DNA of 64,000 nt from Hymenobacter norwichensis DSM 15439 (GCF_000420705.1 NZ_ATVL01000007.1:1092133-1156132); one strand, 5' to 3'; positions 25,745-35,489 are shown, counted from the stretch's first letter. Numbers and translations: made by a program. The notes: generated from the sequence alone by a model not told the origin.

Positions 25745-26920
25745 CTACTTGCCTGCTTCTGATAGAAAAGCTTGGATGCAGCTGATTACGTATTCTTGCT
25801 CTTCGTCTGTAAGGCTAGGAAACAGCGGAATGCTTAAACAGTGTGCGTAATATTCTTCCGCCAAGGGAAAGTCTCCAAGTTTCCAACCCAGTCCTTGGTA
25901 ATACGGCATGGTATGCACTGGTATATAGTGCACCTGCGCATAGATTTCCTTGGTTCGGAGGTAATCATATAGGCCTTTGCGGTCAGCCACCTGAACAACG
26001 TACAAGTGGTAAGCATGACCAGGCGCACCCACTAGTGGGCGCACGGTGGGCATGTTAGCGAAGGCAGCATCATAGCGTGCGGCCAGCGCACGGCGGCGTG
26101 TGATGCCCTCTTCAGCGCGGCTAAGCTGGCTGATACCTAGCGCGCACAGCATGTCGGGCATACGGTAGTTGTAGCCCAACTCCTGCATTTCCATGTACCA
26201 GCCACCGTCGTTGCGGGTCATTTGGGCGGGGTCTTTGGTGATGCCGTGGGTACGCAGCTTTAGTAGCTCCTGGTACAAATCCTCCCGGTTGGTGGTAATC
26301 ATACCGCCTTCGCCGGTGGCAATGTGCTTGACGGGGTGGAAACTGAAGATAGCTAGATCAGCAAATTGCCCGTTGCCGCAGCGCTGCTCCCGGCCCTGCG
26401 AGTCGGTGAAGAAGCCACCCGGCGCGTGACAGGAGTCCTCGATAATCCAGAGCCCAAACTCGTCAGCCAGCTTACGGGCCTCTTCCATGTTCACGGGTAG
26501 ACCAGCGAAATCTACCGGAATTAAGCCTTGGAAATAGCCTTCGGGGTGGCTTTCCAGTAGTTGGCGTACGGCCTTCAAATCAATGAGGGCGGTAGCCGGG
26601 TCAATGTCGGCGAAATGTACTTCGCCGCCGCAGTAGCGCACGCAGTTGGCCGAGGCAGCAAAGGTGATGGGCGTGGTAATAATTCGCTGCCCCGGTTGCA
26701 CCCCCAGCGCCAGTGCGCACAAGTGTAGCGCCGCCGTGCCGTTGCTAACCGCCACGGCGTATTTCGCCCCGATGTAGGCGGCAAACTTCTCTTCGAACTC
26801 GCCCACCTTTGGGCCTTGCGTGAGATAGTCGGAATGCAGCGTTGCTACCACAGCTTGCACGTCGGCTTCGGTGATGTGCTGGCGGCCGTAGGCAATAGGG
26901 TGAGTGGGCTGGAAAGACAT
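25745..26920 (-). CDS. pseC: UDP-4-amino-4,6-dideoxy-N-acetyl-altrosamine transaminase
   Basis: A 391-residue PLP-dependent aminotransferase of the DegT/DnrJ/EryC1 family, second step of pseudaminic acid synthesis. The N-terminal AYGRQHITEADVQAV and YLTQGPKVGEFE are typical; SNGTAALHL (59-67) binds the PLP phosphate; EDSCHAPGG (161-169) holds the ring; the PLP lysine is K198 in FSFHPVKHIATGEGG. The C-terminal half has LGYNYRMPDMLCALG. It lies 90 nt downstream of pseB, with an intrinsic terminator in between. Confidence 0.92.
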   Translation of the reverse strand: MSFQPTHPIAYGRQHITEADVQAVVATLHSDYLTQGPKVGEFEEKFAAYIGAKYAVAVSNGTAALHLCALALGVQPGQRIITTPITFAASANCVRYCGGEVHFADIDPATALIDLKAVRQLLESHPEGYFQGLIPVDFAGLPVNMEEARKLADEFGLWIIEDSCHAPGGFFTDSQGREQRCGNGQFADLAIFSFHPVKHIATGEGGMITTNREDLYQELLKLRTHGITKDPAQMTRNDGGWYMEMQELGYNYRMPDMLCALGISQLSRAEEGITRRRALAARYDAAFANMPTVRPLVGAPGHAYHLYVVQVADRKGLYDYLRTKEIYAQVHYIPVHTMPYYQGLGWKLGDFPLAEEYYAHCLSIPLFPSLTDEEQEYVISCIQAFLSEAGK

Positions 26921-26958
26921 GTAGCAAGAATAAGACTTATGGCAGGGAATTTATAAAA

Positions 26959-26989
26959 AAGCCGCTGCACTCATCGAATACAGCGGCTT
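26959..26989 (-). terminator. Intrinsic terminator directly after pseB
   Basis: aagccgctg (26959-26967) pairs with cagcggctt (26981-26989). On the minus strand the stem is followed by ttttttataaa, a good T tract. It lies 21 nt after the pseB stop and before pseC. Confidence 0.75.
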
Positions 26990-27010
26990 ACTAATAGCTA
27001 GATGAGCTGA

Positions 27011-28030
27011 TTACACTTCAAAGTCGGCATCTACGTGCAGCCGGATTTCCTCGCGGATCTGCTCGGCATTCAGCCAATGGTCGTTGTTGGCCGAATCGTA
27101 GTGGAAGCCTAGCGGCATGCGCTTGCCGCCAAAATGCGCGACGAACTCATCCACACTCCACTGGGGCGTAGAGGGCAGAATAACGTAGTACCTGTCGAGC
27201 TCGATGGTGCTCAGTGCGTCGGTTTCGGTTATCATTTCTTCATGCAGCTTCTCGCCGGGCCGGATGCCCACGATTTCCTGCCGGCAGTTCGGGCCAATGG
27301 CTTCGGCTACTTCCGTAATTTTGTAGCTTGGAATCTTAGGCACGAAAATCTCGCCGCCCCAGCTGTGTTCCAGTGCGTAGAGCACCAAATCAACGCCTTC
27401 TTCCAGCGAAATGTTGAAGCGGGTCATGTCGGGGTGGGTGATAGGCAGCACCCCGGAATGGCGCTGTTGCAGGAAAAACGGCACCACCGAGCCGCGGGAG
27501 CCGATGACGTTGCCGTAGCGCACCACCGAAAAGCGCAGGTCACGGGCGCCTTTCATGTTGTTGGCGGCCACAAACAGCTTATCGGAGCAGAGTTTGGTGG
27601 CGCCGTACAGGTTGATGGGGGCCGCGGCTTTATCGGTGCTTAGGGCTACTACTTCCTTCACGCCGCAGTCTAGGGCGGCGTTTATCACGTTTTCGGCCCC
27701 GAAGATGTTGGTTTTGATGCACTCCATGGGGTTGTACTCGGCGGCGGGTACTTGCTTGAGCGCCGCGGCGTGCACTATAATATCTACCCCTTCACAGGCC
27801 CGTTTCAGCCGCTCCCCGTCGCGCACATCACCAATGAAGTAGCGGATAGCCGGGTACTTGGCCTGCGGAAACGTCTGCGACATTTCGTACTGCTTCAGTT
27901 CGTCGCGCGAGTACACCACCAGCCGCCGCACCTGCGGAAATTTCTCGAACACGGTCTGTACGAACTGCTTACCGAACGAACCGGTGCCGCCGGTTACCAA
28001 AATAGATTTATGATTGAGGTCGAGAGCCAT
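27011..28030 (-). CDS. pseB: UDP-GlcNAc 4,6-dehydratase (inverting)
   Basis: The first enzyme of the pseudaminic acid pathway, of the extended SDR fold. The 339-residue protein shows the NADP motif TGGTGSFG at 13-20, RYFIGDVRD (63-71), HAAALKQVPAAEYNP (87-101), STDKAAAPINLYGATK (131-146) with the catalytic D133, K134, Y142 and K146 set, and RYGNVIGSRGSVVPFF. These match PseB rather than retaining dehydratases. A good promoter lies upstream and a terminator directly downstream, so pseB may be made in excess of the following genes. Confidence 0.94.
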   Translation of the reverse strand: MALDLNHKSILVTGGTGSFGKQFVQTVFEKFPQVRRLVVYSRDELKQYEMSQTFPQAKYPAIRYFIGDVRDGERLKRACEGVDIIVHAAALKQVPAAEYNPMECIKTNIFGAENVINAALDCGVKEVVALSTDKAAAPINLYGATKLCSDKLFVAANNMKGARDLRFSVVRYGNVIGSRGSVVPFFLQQRHSGVLPITHPDMTRFNISLEEGVDLVLYALEHSWGGEIFVPKIPSYKITEVAEAIGPNCRQEIVGIRPGEKLHEEMITETDALSTIELDRYYVILPSTPQWSVDEFVAHFGGKRMPLGFHYDSANNDHWLNAEQIREEIRLHVDADFEV

Positions 28031-28101
28031 TGAAAAGAAGCTAGAAGACTGAAGCTGGGAGGTGACAGGAAGAAAGCGCCAGACGCTGGAGTCACCGGGC
28101 G

Positions 28102-28131
28102 CAAAGGTAAGGGTATTGCGTAGTGCAGAAA
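28102..28131 (-). promoter_or_regulatory. Putative promoter of pseB
   Basis: On the minus strand, TTTC (28131-28128) and TACCTTTG (28109-28102) are 18 nt apart, close to the -33 / -7 consensus of Bacteroidota. The 5' leader would be about 65-70 nt. Confidence 0.55.
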
Positions 28132-28183
28132 GCCAGATTCTGCGGGTAGAGAGACTAAGACGGAGTGGCTGCTATAGAACCAC

Positions 28184-29491
28184 TCACCGCAACAGCTTCA
28201 CTAGCTGCTCAGTGAGGGAGCGGCGAGAATAGCGGGTGTGGCTAAGGGCCGGCAAGTCGAGGTTGGGATTCACTTGCCACTGCGCCACTAAGGTTTCCAG
28301 GTACTCCAGCATATCCTCGTAGGCGTCGTAAGGCCAGGCGCGGCCGGCACCGCACTCTTGTAGCAAATTATCGGCATCGGAGCCAGTCGGACCTACACAG
28401 ATAATGGGCTTGTTGGCGGCCAGGTATTCGAACACTTTGCCCGGCAGGATACCAAAGTTGTGGGCCACGTCTGGAATGGCCATCAGCAGCACCGTGGAGC
28501 GTAGCAGATAGCCTACGGATTCATCATGGGGCACGAAAGGTAGCAGCTCGGTGGCGTCATTGAGGCCAATGGCAGTGAGCTGGCGCTGTACGCCATCGGC
28601 TACTTTGCCCACAAAGCGTAGCCGCAACGGCACCTCGGGGTGGCGGCGGCGGCACTCGGCTACGGCGCTTAGCAGCAGCTCGATGTGGTAGGTTTCGGAA
28701 ATGGTGCCGGTGTGCGTGAGTAGCAGCGCATCGGTAGGCGGGCAGGAGGGAAGTTGGAAGTCACTTTCGTCGTAGCCGTTGGGCAGTACATGGAATTTAG
28801 CGGCTTGTAGTTTCCCTGATTTGCCCAGGAATAGCCGTTTGGTATCAGCACTGGTCGTCAGCACAATGTCGGCTTGCTCTAGCACTTGCCGCTCGTAGCG
28901 GGCATCGAGCCAGCGGGCCGGCGCGGTCTGGTTCAGCTCGGCTTTGTAGTAAATATCGGTCCAAGGGTCCCGCAAATCGGCCAACCAGCGCCAACCGTAG
29001 CGGCGTTTCAACTCCAGGCCAATCAGCTGCGAGGAATGCGGCGGCGAGCTGGTGAGTATAGCATCAAACTGCTCACCCTGCGCTACCAGGTCGGCTACGG
29101 CCTGTAGGGCGTGAGCGTTCCAGCCGCGCCGGGCATCCGGAATAAACAGGTTGCCTCGCACAAATTTGAAGGCTCGCTGCACTAGGCTAGTTTTGCTTTC
29201 GTTGGCGAAACCACCGTACGGAATCTGCTGCCGGCCAGTCAGTTTCTTGTAGCTCCCAAATGGCTCGGAAGTGCCTGTCCGAATCACGCGGACGCTAGAG
29301 GGTATTTCGGCAGCCAGCGAGTGGTCGAGCACGGGATACGCGCCGTGCTCCGGGTCTACGGTAATCACCGTGGGCTCGACACCCAGCGTGGGTAGGTGCT
29401 TCACAAACTTCAGGCTCCGTTGTACGCCCGCACCTCCAGAGGGTGGCCAGTAATAGGTAATGACAAGCAGGCGGAGCGGACGGTCGGGCAC
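28184..29491 (-). CDS. Glycosyltransferase family 4 protein
   Basis: A 435-residue GT-B transferase. The N-terminus LLVITYYWPPSGGAGVQRSL is characteristic of a Bacteroidota GT4-like group. A Rossmann C-terminal half includes LTHTGTISETYHIELLLSA near 260-280, then ILPGKVFEYLAANKPIICVG near 355, which contains the donor-binding E of the E(x7)E region. It is probably soluble or peripherally bound at the inner membrane. It is the most upstream gene of the glycan region on this strand and would add a sugar to the lipid-linked unit; donor and acceptor are unknown. It is separated from pseB by a 153-nt gap with the pseB promoter. Confidence 0.85.
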   Translation of the reverse strand: MPDRPLRLLVITYYWPPSGGAGVQRSLKFVKHLPTLGVEPTVITVDPEHGAYPVLDHSLAAEIPSSVRVIRTGTSEPFGSYKKLTGRQQIPYGGFANESKTSLVQRAFKFVRGNLFIPDARRGWNAHALQAVADLVAQGEQFDAILTSSPPHSSQLIGLELKRRYGWRWLADLRDPWTDIYYKAELNQTAPARWLDARYERQVLEQADIVLTTSADTKRLFLGKSGKLQAAKFHVLPNGYDESDFQLPSCPPTDALLLTHTGTISETYHIELLLSAVAECRRRHPEVPLRLRFVGKVADGVQRQLTAIGLNDATELLPFVPHDESVGYLLRSTVLLMAIPDVAHNFGILPGKVFEYLAANKPIICVGPTGSDADNLLQECGAGRAWPYDAYEDMLEYLETLVAQWQVNPNLDLPALSHTRYSRRSLTEQLVKLLR

Positions 29492-29776
29492 GGGAGCAGA
29501 ACAGGAAGCGTGAAAGTGCGAAGGTACACAGATGCGGCCTTTCGGGGTTTTCTGGTTACTTTTGAAGGCTAGACCTAGTAGCTGTTCAGCTCAACAAGCT
29601 AGCGGATACGGAAGCGGCCAACCGGCAGCCACTGAATCAGAGAGTAGCAAGTAAAGTTTTCAGGTGGGTTGAAGACTATTCGATACCTCGAAAACCCAAG
29701 AAAATAATTAAGCTGCAACAAGATGCGCAAGCACCTCAGCAGCAATGCACTAAATCAATAAGTAGCGCATCAACCG

Positions 29777-31135
29777 ATGTTTGATAACCTCAGTACCAAG
29801 CTCGATAAAGCCTTTAAAACCCTTAAGGGCCAAGGCAGCATCACCGAAATCAACGTAGCGGCTACCATCAAGGAAATCCGCCGCGCCCTCGTTGATGCCG
29901 ACGTCAACTACAAGGTGGCCAAGGAAGTCACCGACAAAATCAAGGACGAGGCCATGGGCCGCGACGTGCTGACCGCCGTGTCGCCGGGCCAGCTCATGAC
30001 CAAAATCGTCTACGACGAGCTAACCCAGCTCATGGGTGGCGACAAAAAGGATATTGTTATCAAGGGTGACCCAGCCGTGGTACTGCTCTCGGGCTTGCAG
30101 GGCTCGGGCAAAACTACGTTTGCCGGTAAGCTGGCCTCGTTCATCAAGAAGCAAAACCGCACCGTGCTGCTGGTGGCCTGCGACGTGTACCGTCCGGCGG
30201 CTATCAACCAGCTGCAAGTGCTGGGCGAGCAAATTGGGGTGGAGGTGTACGCCGAGGTGGAGAACAAGAACCCGGTGGACATTTCGCGGAACGCCATTGA
30301 GTATGCCCGCAAAAACAACAAGAAGGTTGTTATCATCGACACCGCCGGCCGCTTGGCCGTGGACGAGCAGATGATGAATGAGATTGAGGCCGTCAAGCGT
30401 GCTATTAATCCGTCGGAAACCCTGTTCGTGGTGGACTCGATGACCGGCCAGGACGCCGTAAACACCGCCAAAACCTTCAACGACCGACTGAACTTCGACG
30501 GCGTGGTACTCACCAAGCTCGATGGTGACTCCCGCGGTGGCGCGGCCCTCAGCATCCGGGCCGTGGTTGAAAAACCCATCAAGTTCATCTCGACGGGTGA
30601 GAAGATGGAGGCGCTGGACATGTTCTATCCCGACCGGATGGCGCAGCGGATCCTGGGCATGGGCGACGTAATTTCGCTGGTAGAGCGCGCGCAGCAGCAG
30701 TTCGATGAAGACGAAGCCAAGCGTATCAACCAGAAGATCCGCAAAAACCAGTTCAACTTCGACGACTTCCTGTCCCAACTGGAGCAGATCAAGAAGATGG
30801 GCAACCTGAAGGACTTGGTAGGCATGATTCCCGGCATGAGCAAGGCCATCAAAGACGTGGAAATCGACGACGATGCCTTCAAGCCAATCGAAAGCATCAT
30901 CAAGAGCATGACGCCTTTCGAGCGCGCCAACCCCGATGTACTCAGCGGTTCGCGCCGGAAGCGCCTTGCCAAAGGCTCCGGCACGGACATTCAGCAGGTG
31001 AATAACCTGATGAAGCAGTTCGAGGACATGCGTAAAATGATGCGCACCATGAACAAGATGAGCCAGACGAAAGGCGGTATGCAGCAAATGGCCCGCATGA
31101 TGGGTGGCATGGGCAAAGCTGGCGGCAAATTCTAG
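29777..31135 (+). CDS. ffh: Signal recognition particle GTPase
   Basis: A 452-residue SRP54 homologue that binds signal sequences and 4.5S RNA and hands ribosomes to FtsY. The N helical domain is about 1-85. The G domain has GLQGSGKTT at 106-114, DTAGR at 188-192 and TKLDGD at 246-251. The M domain is about 300-452, ending in a methionine-rich tail with MMRTMNKMSQ and MARMMGGMGKAGGKF. Length and order are standard. It is transcribed alone, away from the glycan genes, and followed by a strong terminator. A TAnnTTTG-like tacttttg at 29557-29564 is a weak promoter candidate, with a leader of about 200 nt. Confidence 0.97.
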   Translation: MFDNLSTKLDKAFKTLKGQGSITEINVAATIKEIRRALVDADVNYKVAKEVTDKIKDEAMGRDVLTAVSPGQLMTKIVYDELTQLMGGDKKDIVIKGDPAVVLLSGLQGSGKTTFAGKLASFIKKQNRTVLLVACDVYRPAAINQLQVLGEQIGVEVYAEVENKNPVDISRNAIEYARKNNKKVVIIDTAGRLAVDEQMMNEIEAVKRAINPSETLFVVDSMTGQDAVNTAKTFNDRLNFDGVVLTKLDGDSRGGAALSIRAVVEKPIKFISTGEKMEALDMFYPDRMAQRILGMGDVISLVERAQQQFDEDEAKRINQKIRKNQFNFDDFLSQLEQIKKMGNLKDLVGMIPGMSKAIKDVEIDDDAFKPIESIIKSMTPFERANPDVLSGSRRKRLAKGSGTDIQQVNNLMKQFEDMRKMMRTMNKMSQTKGGMQQMARMMGGMGKAGGKF

Positions 31136-31155
31136 CTTTCTCCTTCCCTGAAATA

Positions 31156-31196
31156 CAAACCGGCCCGGACGCTATGTGAGTGTCCGGGCCGGTTTG
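31156..31196 (+). terminator. Terminator of ffh
   Basis: caaaccggcccggac (31156-31170) pairs perfectly over 15 bp with gtccgggccggtttg (31182-31196), followed by tttgg. Confidence 0.85.
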
Positions 31197-31229
31197 TTTG
31201 GATAGATGCCGTCTGGTAGCACTGGAATG

Positions 31230-31265
31230 CAAAACGCCCCCGCAACTACTTGCGGGGGCGTTTTG
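31230..31265. terminator. Bidirectional terminator before the type IX secreted protein
   Basis: caaaacgcccccgcaa (31230-31245) pairs perfectly over 16 bp with ttgcgggggcgttttg (31250-31265), loop ctac. It serves the minus-strand gene ending at 31290. Confidence 0.85.
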
Positions 31266-31289
31266 TGTTGAGGGAAGTGTACCGGAAGG

Positions 31290-34200
31290 TTAGTTGCGAA
31301 TCATAGGCAGCGTAATAATCGTTTCGGCACTTTGCACCCGGATGATGTAGGAGCCGAGCGGCAGCGAATGCAAATCTAACGGATGCTGTAGGCCGCCTTT
31401 CAACTCAAACTTTCCAAGCTGACGACCGGCTAGATCTAGTATTTCTACGCGGTAGTCGGCTACAGGTAGGCTTGTCAGGTCGAGGGTAGCGCTGCCGCTG
31501 TGCGGGTTAGGGTAGAGGGCAATGGCGGCTTTGGCGCCCTGCGTGAACCGTACCATCCGAACCGGGGAGTAACTACTGGAACCGTCGCGGTCCACCTGCC
31601 GCAACCGGTAGTAGATTGGTCTCAGTGATACACGAGCAGCGTTGCCGTCTGTGTACCGGTAAGCGGTTTCACGGGTGGTTGTGCCTTGCCCCTGCACTGT
31701 ACCAATCTGCTCGAAGCTACGGCCATCTAGGCTGCGTTCTACCTCGAAACGGTCGTTTTGCAACTCACTGGCGGTGGCCCACATCAATTCTGCGTTCAAG
31801 CCTTTCGCTGCAACTTCAAAATGCTTTAGCTCGACGGGTAGTGGCCGGGCAATCATCACATCCTCGGCCGTATTGCTAGGATTAGTGCCTGTGTAATTGC
31901 TGCCGCCTGCGGCGCCGTAGCTGGTATCATCGGAGTAATAATTGCCGCCAGGCTGAATAGTGGAACTAGCCAGAGCACGCAACGGATTGGTGTAGCTTAC
32001 ACCAGCACTGGCTTGATACGCAAAGTTGTCGTTGGCCGTGGCTGCAATAGTCGCGCGGAAGGTAATACTTGCCGATGCTCCTGCTGGTAGGGTAGCTAGG
32101 TTGAAAGAAGGGGTACTACCGCCGCTGCTCACTGTGAAGTCTGTAGGTGTGCTTGACGTATTATCAGCCAGCGTCAGTGTTACTTCAGGAGTGAAAGTGT
32201 TGTCAAAACTGAAAATATTGTCAGTCAGGCTGGTAAAGAGGGTCAAGTCAGTGGCAATACCGCCTGTATTGGAAACGGTTAGAGTGTACATGGCCGGATA
32301 GACGGCACTACCCGGTGCGCCTACTCGGTTTCGGCGCGGCGTTTCGGTACGCAAAGCAACCGTGAGCATCGGTAAGCAATTGCCAGCACCGGCAATAGTA
32401 TTTGGGATAGAGGCACTGGTGGTAGTAGAGGAACTACCCGCATTTCCCGCGGCTGCTCCAAAGGCCCGGCTGTTAGTATTGGTACCGCCACGGGCACCAG
32501 CCGCTATAGAGGAAGAAGCAAGGGCCGAGTTAGCGAAGATGAAGCCACCGCCACCACCGCCACCCGGTCCAACAGAGCTGTTTGTGTTGGTTTGGGCGTC
32601 GCCGCCTCTGCCGCCCTGTGCTCTCACCGTCAAGCCATCCAGGCCGGCTGCTATGCCGCTCGGTGGAGTGGCTAACAGTACCACTGTACCGCCTGCGCCG
32701 CCGCCGCCGCCGCCTTCCGGTAGGGTGCCGGCACCCGGCGCATTTCCCCCGTTGGCTTCTATACTGGCCGTACCTGTCACGGAGCCTGTACGTAAGAAAA
32801 TGATACCGCCGCCAATGCCACCGCTGCTAAAGTATTCTGTACCAGAAACGATAGTTGCATTAGTGGAGCCTGCGCCACCGCCGCCGCCCATTACTAGCCG
32901 TGCAGAGGTACCATCAAAGCTTGCGCCTCCTGATGCCTGCGCTCCACTACCCGTATTGTTGTTGCCACTGCCTGCACCCCAGCCCCCAATACCGCCTTTT
33001 CCGGCATTGGCACCACCAGCACCGCCTGCGTTGCCATTGTTGGAAGTAGGAGTTAAAGATGTAGCGCCGCCGCCTGCATTGCCAGGGGCACCTTGTGCGG
33101 TACTGCCATTTACATAGCCTTCGTTGCCCGTATTCACTATGGTAGTGCCTCCTTCATACACATACCGGGGAGTACCGGCCGTGCCTTCGCCCTTTGAGCC
33201 GTGAGCCCCCGTACGGGTAGTGGCTGCTATATTGCGGAAGGCTGAGGCTGTCGTCGTGCCATCGTAGCCCTTTGCGCCACCGCCTCGGAATCCTTTCGCT
33301 GTCATCGACAGAGAAGAGCCACTACCATTGAAAATGGTTTTACCAGCTACATCCAGCACTAATACACCACCAGTGCTACCATCCCAGGCAGGACCAGTTA
33401 CAGTGCTAGCAGCCGTGAACGTGAGAGTGGCATACTGAGGAACCCGAACAACCTGGAAACGACGCTGCCCCGTTTGCGTGCCCGAAATGTTGGCATAATC
33501 AACAGTTTCGTATCCGTATGCTAGCCCCTTATTAAGCGTAATTGTCAGGTTGCTGCCTGAGGTGGCAATGCTTTCAACAGTAGCATACTCATAATTCCCG
33601 GCTGTGAAGTTGGTGGTTAAATTACCACTAGCCTCCCCGCCAGTAACTCCGTCACCGTAGGCATTTGAATTAGCTGTATTCAGGTCGGCTCCCTGCATTT
33701 GCATAATCAATACCACGTCGCCGGGAGCAAGAGTGTTGGTTGCGCCGCGCGTGGTGGTATTTACGCTTATAGTGCTGCTACCCGCTGTTACCGTTTGGTT
33801 GCCGGCATAGTAGGTGTTGAGGATTTGGTTGGTTCCGGTAACAGTGAGTGGACCGTCTTTGCCGGGGGTGGCGCAGACCGTGCTTACATTGGCAATACCA
33901 CTGATTGTGGTAGTAATAGCAGCTGTGTTGTTGGCCGAAACGGGGTCGGGAATGGAGTTGCCGGAAACAGCGGTGCCAGTTATTGTGCCATTGGCCGGTA
34001 CTATAAGGGTTACCGAGTTTGCAATAGGCGGGTCGCCGCTGGCTAGGCTAGCAACAGGAGCAAATGTAACCAGGCCCGTAGTGGCGTCATAACTTCCGCT
34101 GGATGGCGTAACGCTGCCGGCTGGCAGCCGAGGCGCAAGCTGCAACGTGGCCGTCACGTTCTGAGCCGTAATAGAGCCTAGATTGGTGGTATTTACATTG

Positions 34201-35489
34201 TAAGTAATACGGGACCCAGGGTTGGCAGTGGTAGGTCCTGTGATGCTGGTTGCTACATCAGCGCCCTGTACAACAACTGTGATATTACCCGGGCTGGAAG
34301 TGGAGGTTGTCCGGTTAAGAATGTCGTTGACGGTATACGGAATAGTGATGGTACCCGCAAAATTTCCAGTAGGTTGAAACGTTACTTGCCCCGCTGGGTC
34401 TACGGTAAAGGTGCCCTTGCCTGAAACTGTGAACGTACTTTGAATACCAGGAGCGCCAAAATCTAGATCCAGAGAATTGGGCTGGAAACCAGTGCCCGGA
34501 AATATATCATTGCTGATAGCATTGATGGTGATGGGCTGGTCGTAGCGCGTGGCGGCTAGGTCGTCGTTGGCGAAAGGCGCCTGCACGATGTTCAGGTTCC
34601 GGATTTCGTGCACGTTAGTCAGGCTGCCTGTCGAGCCCGAAAAGCCTAGGCGGAGCCGGTCGGGCGGTGTGCTAACCGTTACGTTATCAACAGTGGTAGT
34701 AACCACACTACCATGCTGTATGCGGACTGTTATGCGGTAAGTGCGGGTGCTACCCGAGCCGGTAGGTACCACGTCGATGAATGCCCGCCGATAGTCAGCG
34801 GAGCCGCTCTGAGCACGGGTAGTGGGTACATCCAGGCTGAAACCCAGTTGGTTAAGTGCCGTGCCAGTTAAATAAGGGTAGTCAGTGGTGCTCGAACCGT
34901 CGCCGGCTCCTCGGATAGAAATAGCATCGGGCGTGAAGCCGGGCCCGCCATTGCGGCCTTCGGTAGGGTTGGCAAAGTTGCCGAACTCATCGATGCCAAT
35001 ACCGATGTAGCCGCGTGAAACACCTGGTGACGCCGGCGCATTGGTTTTCTGGGCGTAGCCTAATGAACCGCCCGATGCGCCAATGCGGAAGCCGCTGGCT
35101 GGCTGACCGGCTTCGTCTACCAGAAATACACTGAAGCCATCCGCTCCGCTACCACCGTAGGCAAAAAATTCAAAGGAAATAGTAAATCCATCCGGTGCAT
35201 CAAAGCCTACATTGTCGATGATGGAACCCGCTTGGTCGGTGGCGGCGCTAGTTAGCCGTAGGTAGCCTTGACCAACTGCGTCGTTGCCTGTTTGGCCAGT
35301 ACCAGTCAGGCGGGCTGCTCCGCTGATAGTAAAATTAGGGGCCGAGGCATTTTTGAAGGTCTCGTTTCGCGGAAACTGCGCATACGCCTGCTGGGTGGCA
35401 CCAAATAAAAGGGTTGCCGGCAACAATAGTCGGACGGGCTTAGCCAGCCAGATACCAGCCTGCTGAAATGAGGGAAAAAGTGTTTTCAT
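31290..35489 (-). CDS. Large glycine-rich protein with type IX sorting domain
   Basis: A 1399-residue secreted protein. A signal peptide ends near QQAYAQ (about 37). Residues about 40-300 resemble an L-type lectin/legume-lectin-like beta sandwich (GFTISFEFFAYGGSGADGFS, RGYIGIGIDEFGN). Then come Ig-like repeats with NDDLAATRYDQPITINAISN and a DUF11-like VATSITGPTTANPGSRITYN, then a very glycine-rich section (about 730-1040) with runs such as GGGGGAGG and GPGGGGGGGF. A second DUF11-like repeat follows, then a fibronectin-like VELKHFEVAAKGLNAELMW module, and a C-terminal Por sorting domain (IALYPNPHSGSATLDL to SYIIRVQSAE). It is probably a surface or extracellular-matrix adhesin; the ligand is unknown. 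It is transcribed alone. Confidence 0.8.
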   Translation of the reverse strand: MKTLFPSFQQAGIWLAKPVRLLLPATLLFGATQQAYAQFPRNETFKNASAPNFTISGAARLTGTGQTGNDAVGQGYLRLTSAATDQAGSIIDNVGFDAPDGFTISFEFFAYGGSGADGFSVFLVDEAGQPASGFRIGASGGSLGYAQKTNAPASPGVSRGYIGIGIDEFGNFANPTEGRNGGPGFTPDAISIRGAGDGSSTTDYPYLTGTALNQLGFSLDVPTTRAQSGSADYRRAFIDVVPTGSGSTRTYRITVRIQHGSVVTTTVDNVTVSTPPDRLRLGFSGSTGSLTNVHEIRNLNIVQAPFANDDLAATRYDQPITINAISNDIFPGTGFQPNSLDLDFGAPGIQSTFTVSGKGTFTVDPAGQVTFQPTGNFAGTITIPYTVNDILNRTTSTSSPGNITVVVQGADVATSITGPTTANPGSRITYNVNTTNLGSITAQNVTATLQLAPRLPAGSVTPSSGSYDATTGLVTFAPVASLASGDPPIANSVTLIVPANGTITGTAVSGNSIPDPVSANNTAAITTTISGIANVSTVCATPGKDGPLTVTGTNQILNTYYAGNQTVTAGSSTISVNTTTRGATNTLAPGDVVLIMQMQGADLNTANSNAYGDGVTGGEASGNLTTNFTAGNYEYATVESIATSGSNLTITLNKGLAYGYETVDYANISGTQTGQRRFQVVRVPQYATLTFTAASTVTGPAWDGSTGGVLVLDVAGKTIFNGSGSSLSMTAKGFRGGGAKGYDGTTTASAFRNIAATTRTGAHGSKGEGTAGTPRYVYEGGTTIVNTGNEGYVNGSTAQGAPGNAGGGATSLTPTSNNGNAGGAGGANAGKGGIGGWGAGSGNNNTGSGAQASGGASFDGTSARLVMGGGGGAGSTNATIVSGTEYFSSGGIGGGIIFLRTGSVTGTASIEANGGNAPGAGTLPEGGGGGGAGGTVVLLATPPSGIAAGLDGLTVRAQGGRGGDAQTNTNSSVGPGGGGGGGFIFANSALASSSIAAGARGGTNTNSRAFGAAAGNAGSSSTTTSASIPNTIAGAGNCLPMLTVALRTETPRRNRVGAPGSAVYPAMYTLTVSNTGGIATDLTLFTSLTDNIFSFDNTFTPEVTLTLADNTSSTPTDFTVSSGGSTPSFNLATLPAGASASITFRATIAATANDNFAYQASAGVSYTNPLRALASSTIQPGGNYYSDDTSYGAAGGSNYTGTNPSNTAEDVMIARPLPVELKHFEVAAKGLNAELMWATASELQNDRFEVERSLDGRSFEQIGTVQGQGTTTRETAYRYTDGNAARVSLRPIYYRLRQVDRDGSSSYSPVRMVRFTQGAKAAIALYPNPHSGSATLDLTSLPVADYRVEILDLAGRQLGKFELKGGLQHPLDLHSLPLGSYIIRVQSAETIITLPMIRN

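Noticed and set aside
30020..31087. A 355-codon minus-strand open frame across ffh
   Set aside because: It is antisense to a standard ffh with all motifs; histidine- and leucine-rich shadow.
32362..33117. A 251-codon proline-rich plus-strand frame
   Set aside because: Complement of the glycine-rich part of the type IX secreted protein; GGN codons read CCN on the other strand.
31290..35489. Glycine-run region suspected to be a CRISPR or tandem DNA repeat
   Set aside because: Runs are short, irregular and in frame with one long gene; no regular spacer-repeat pattern. No CRISPR array was found in the window.
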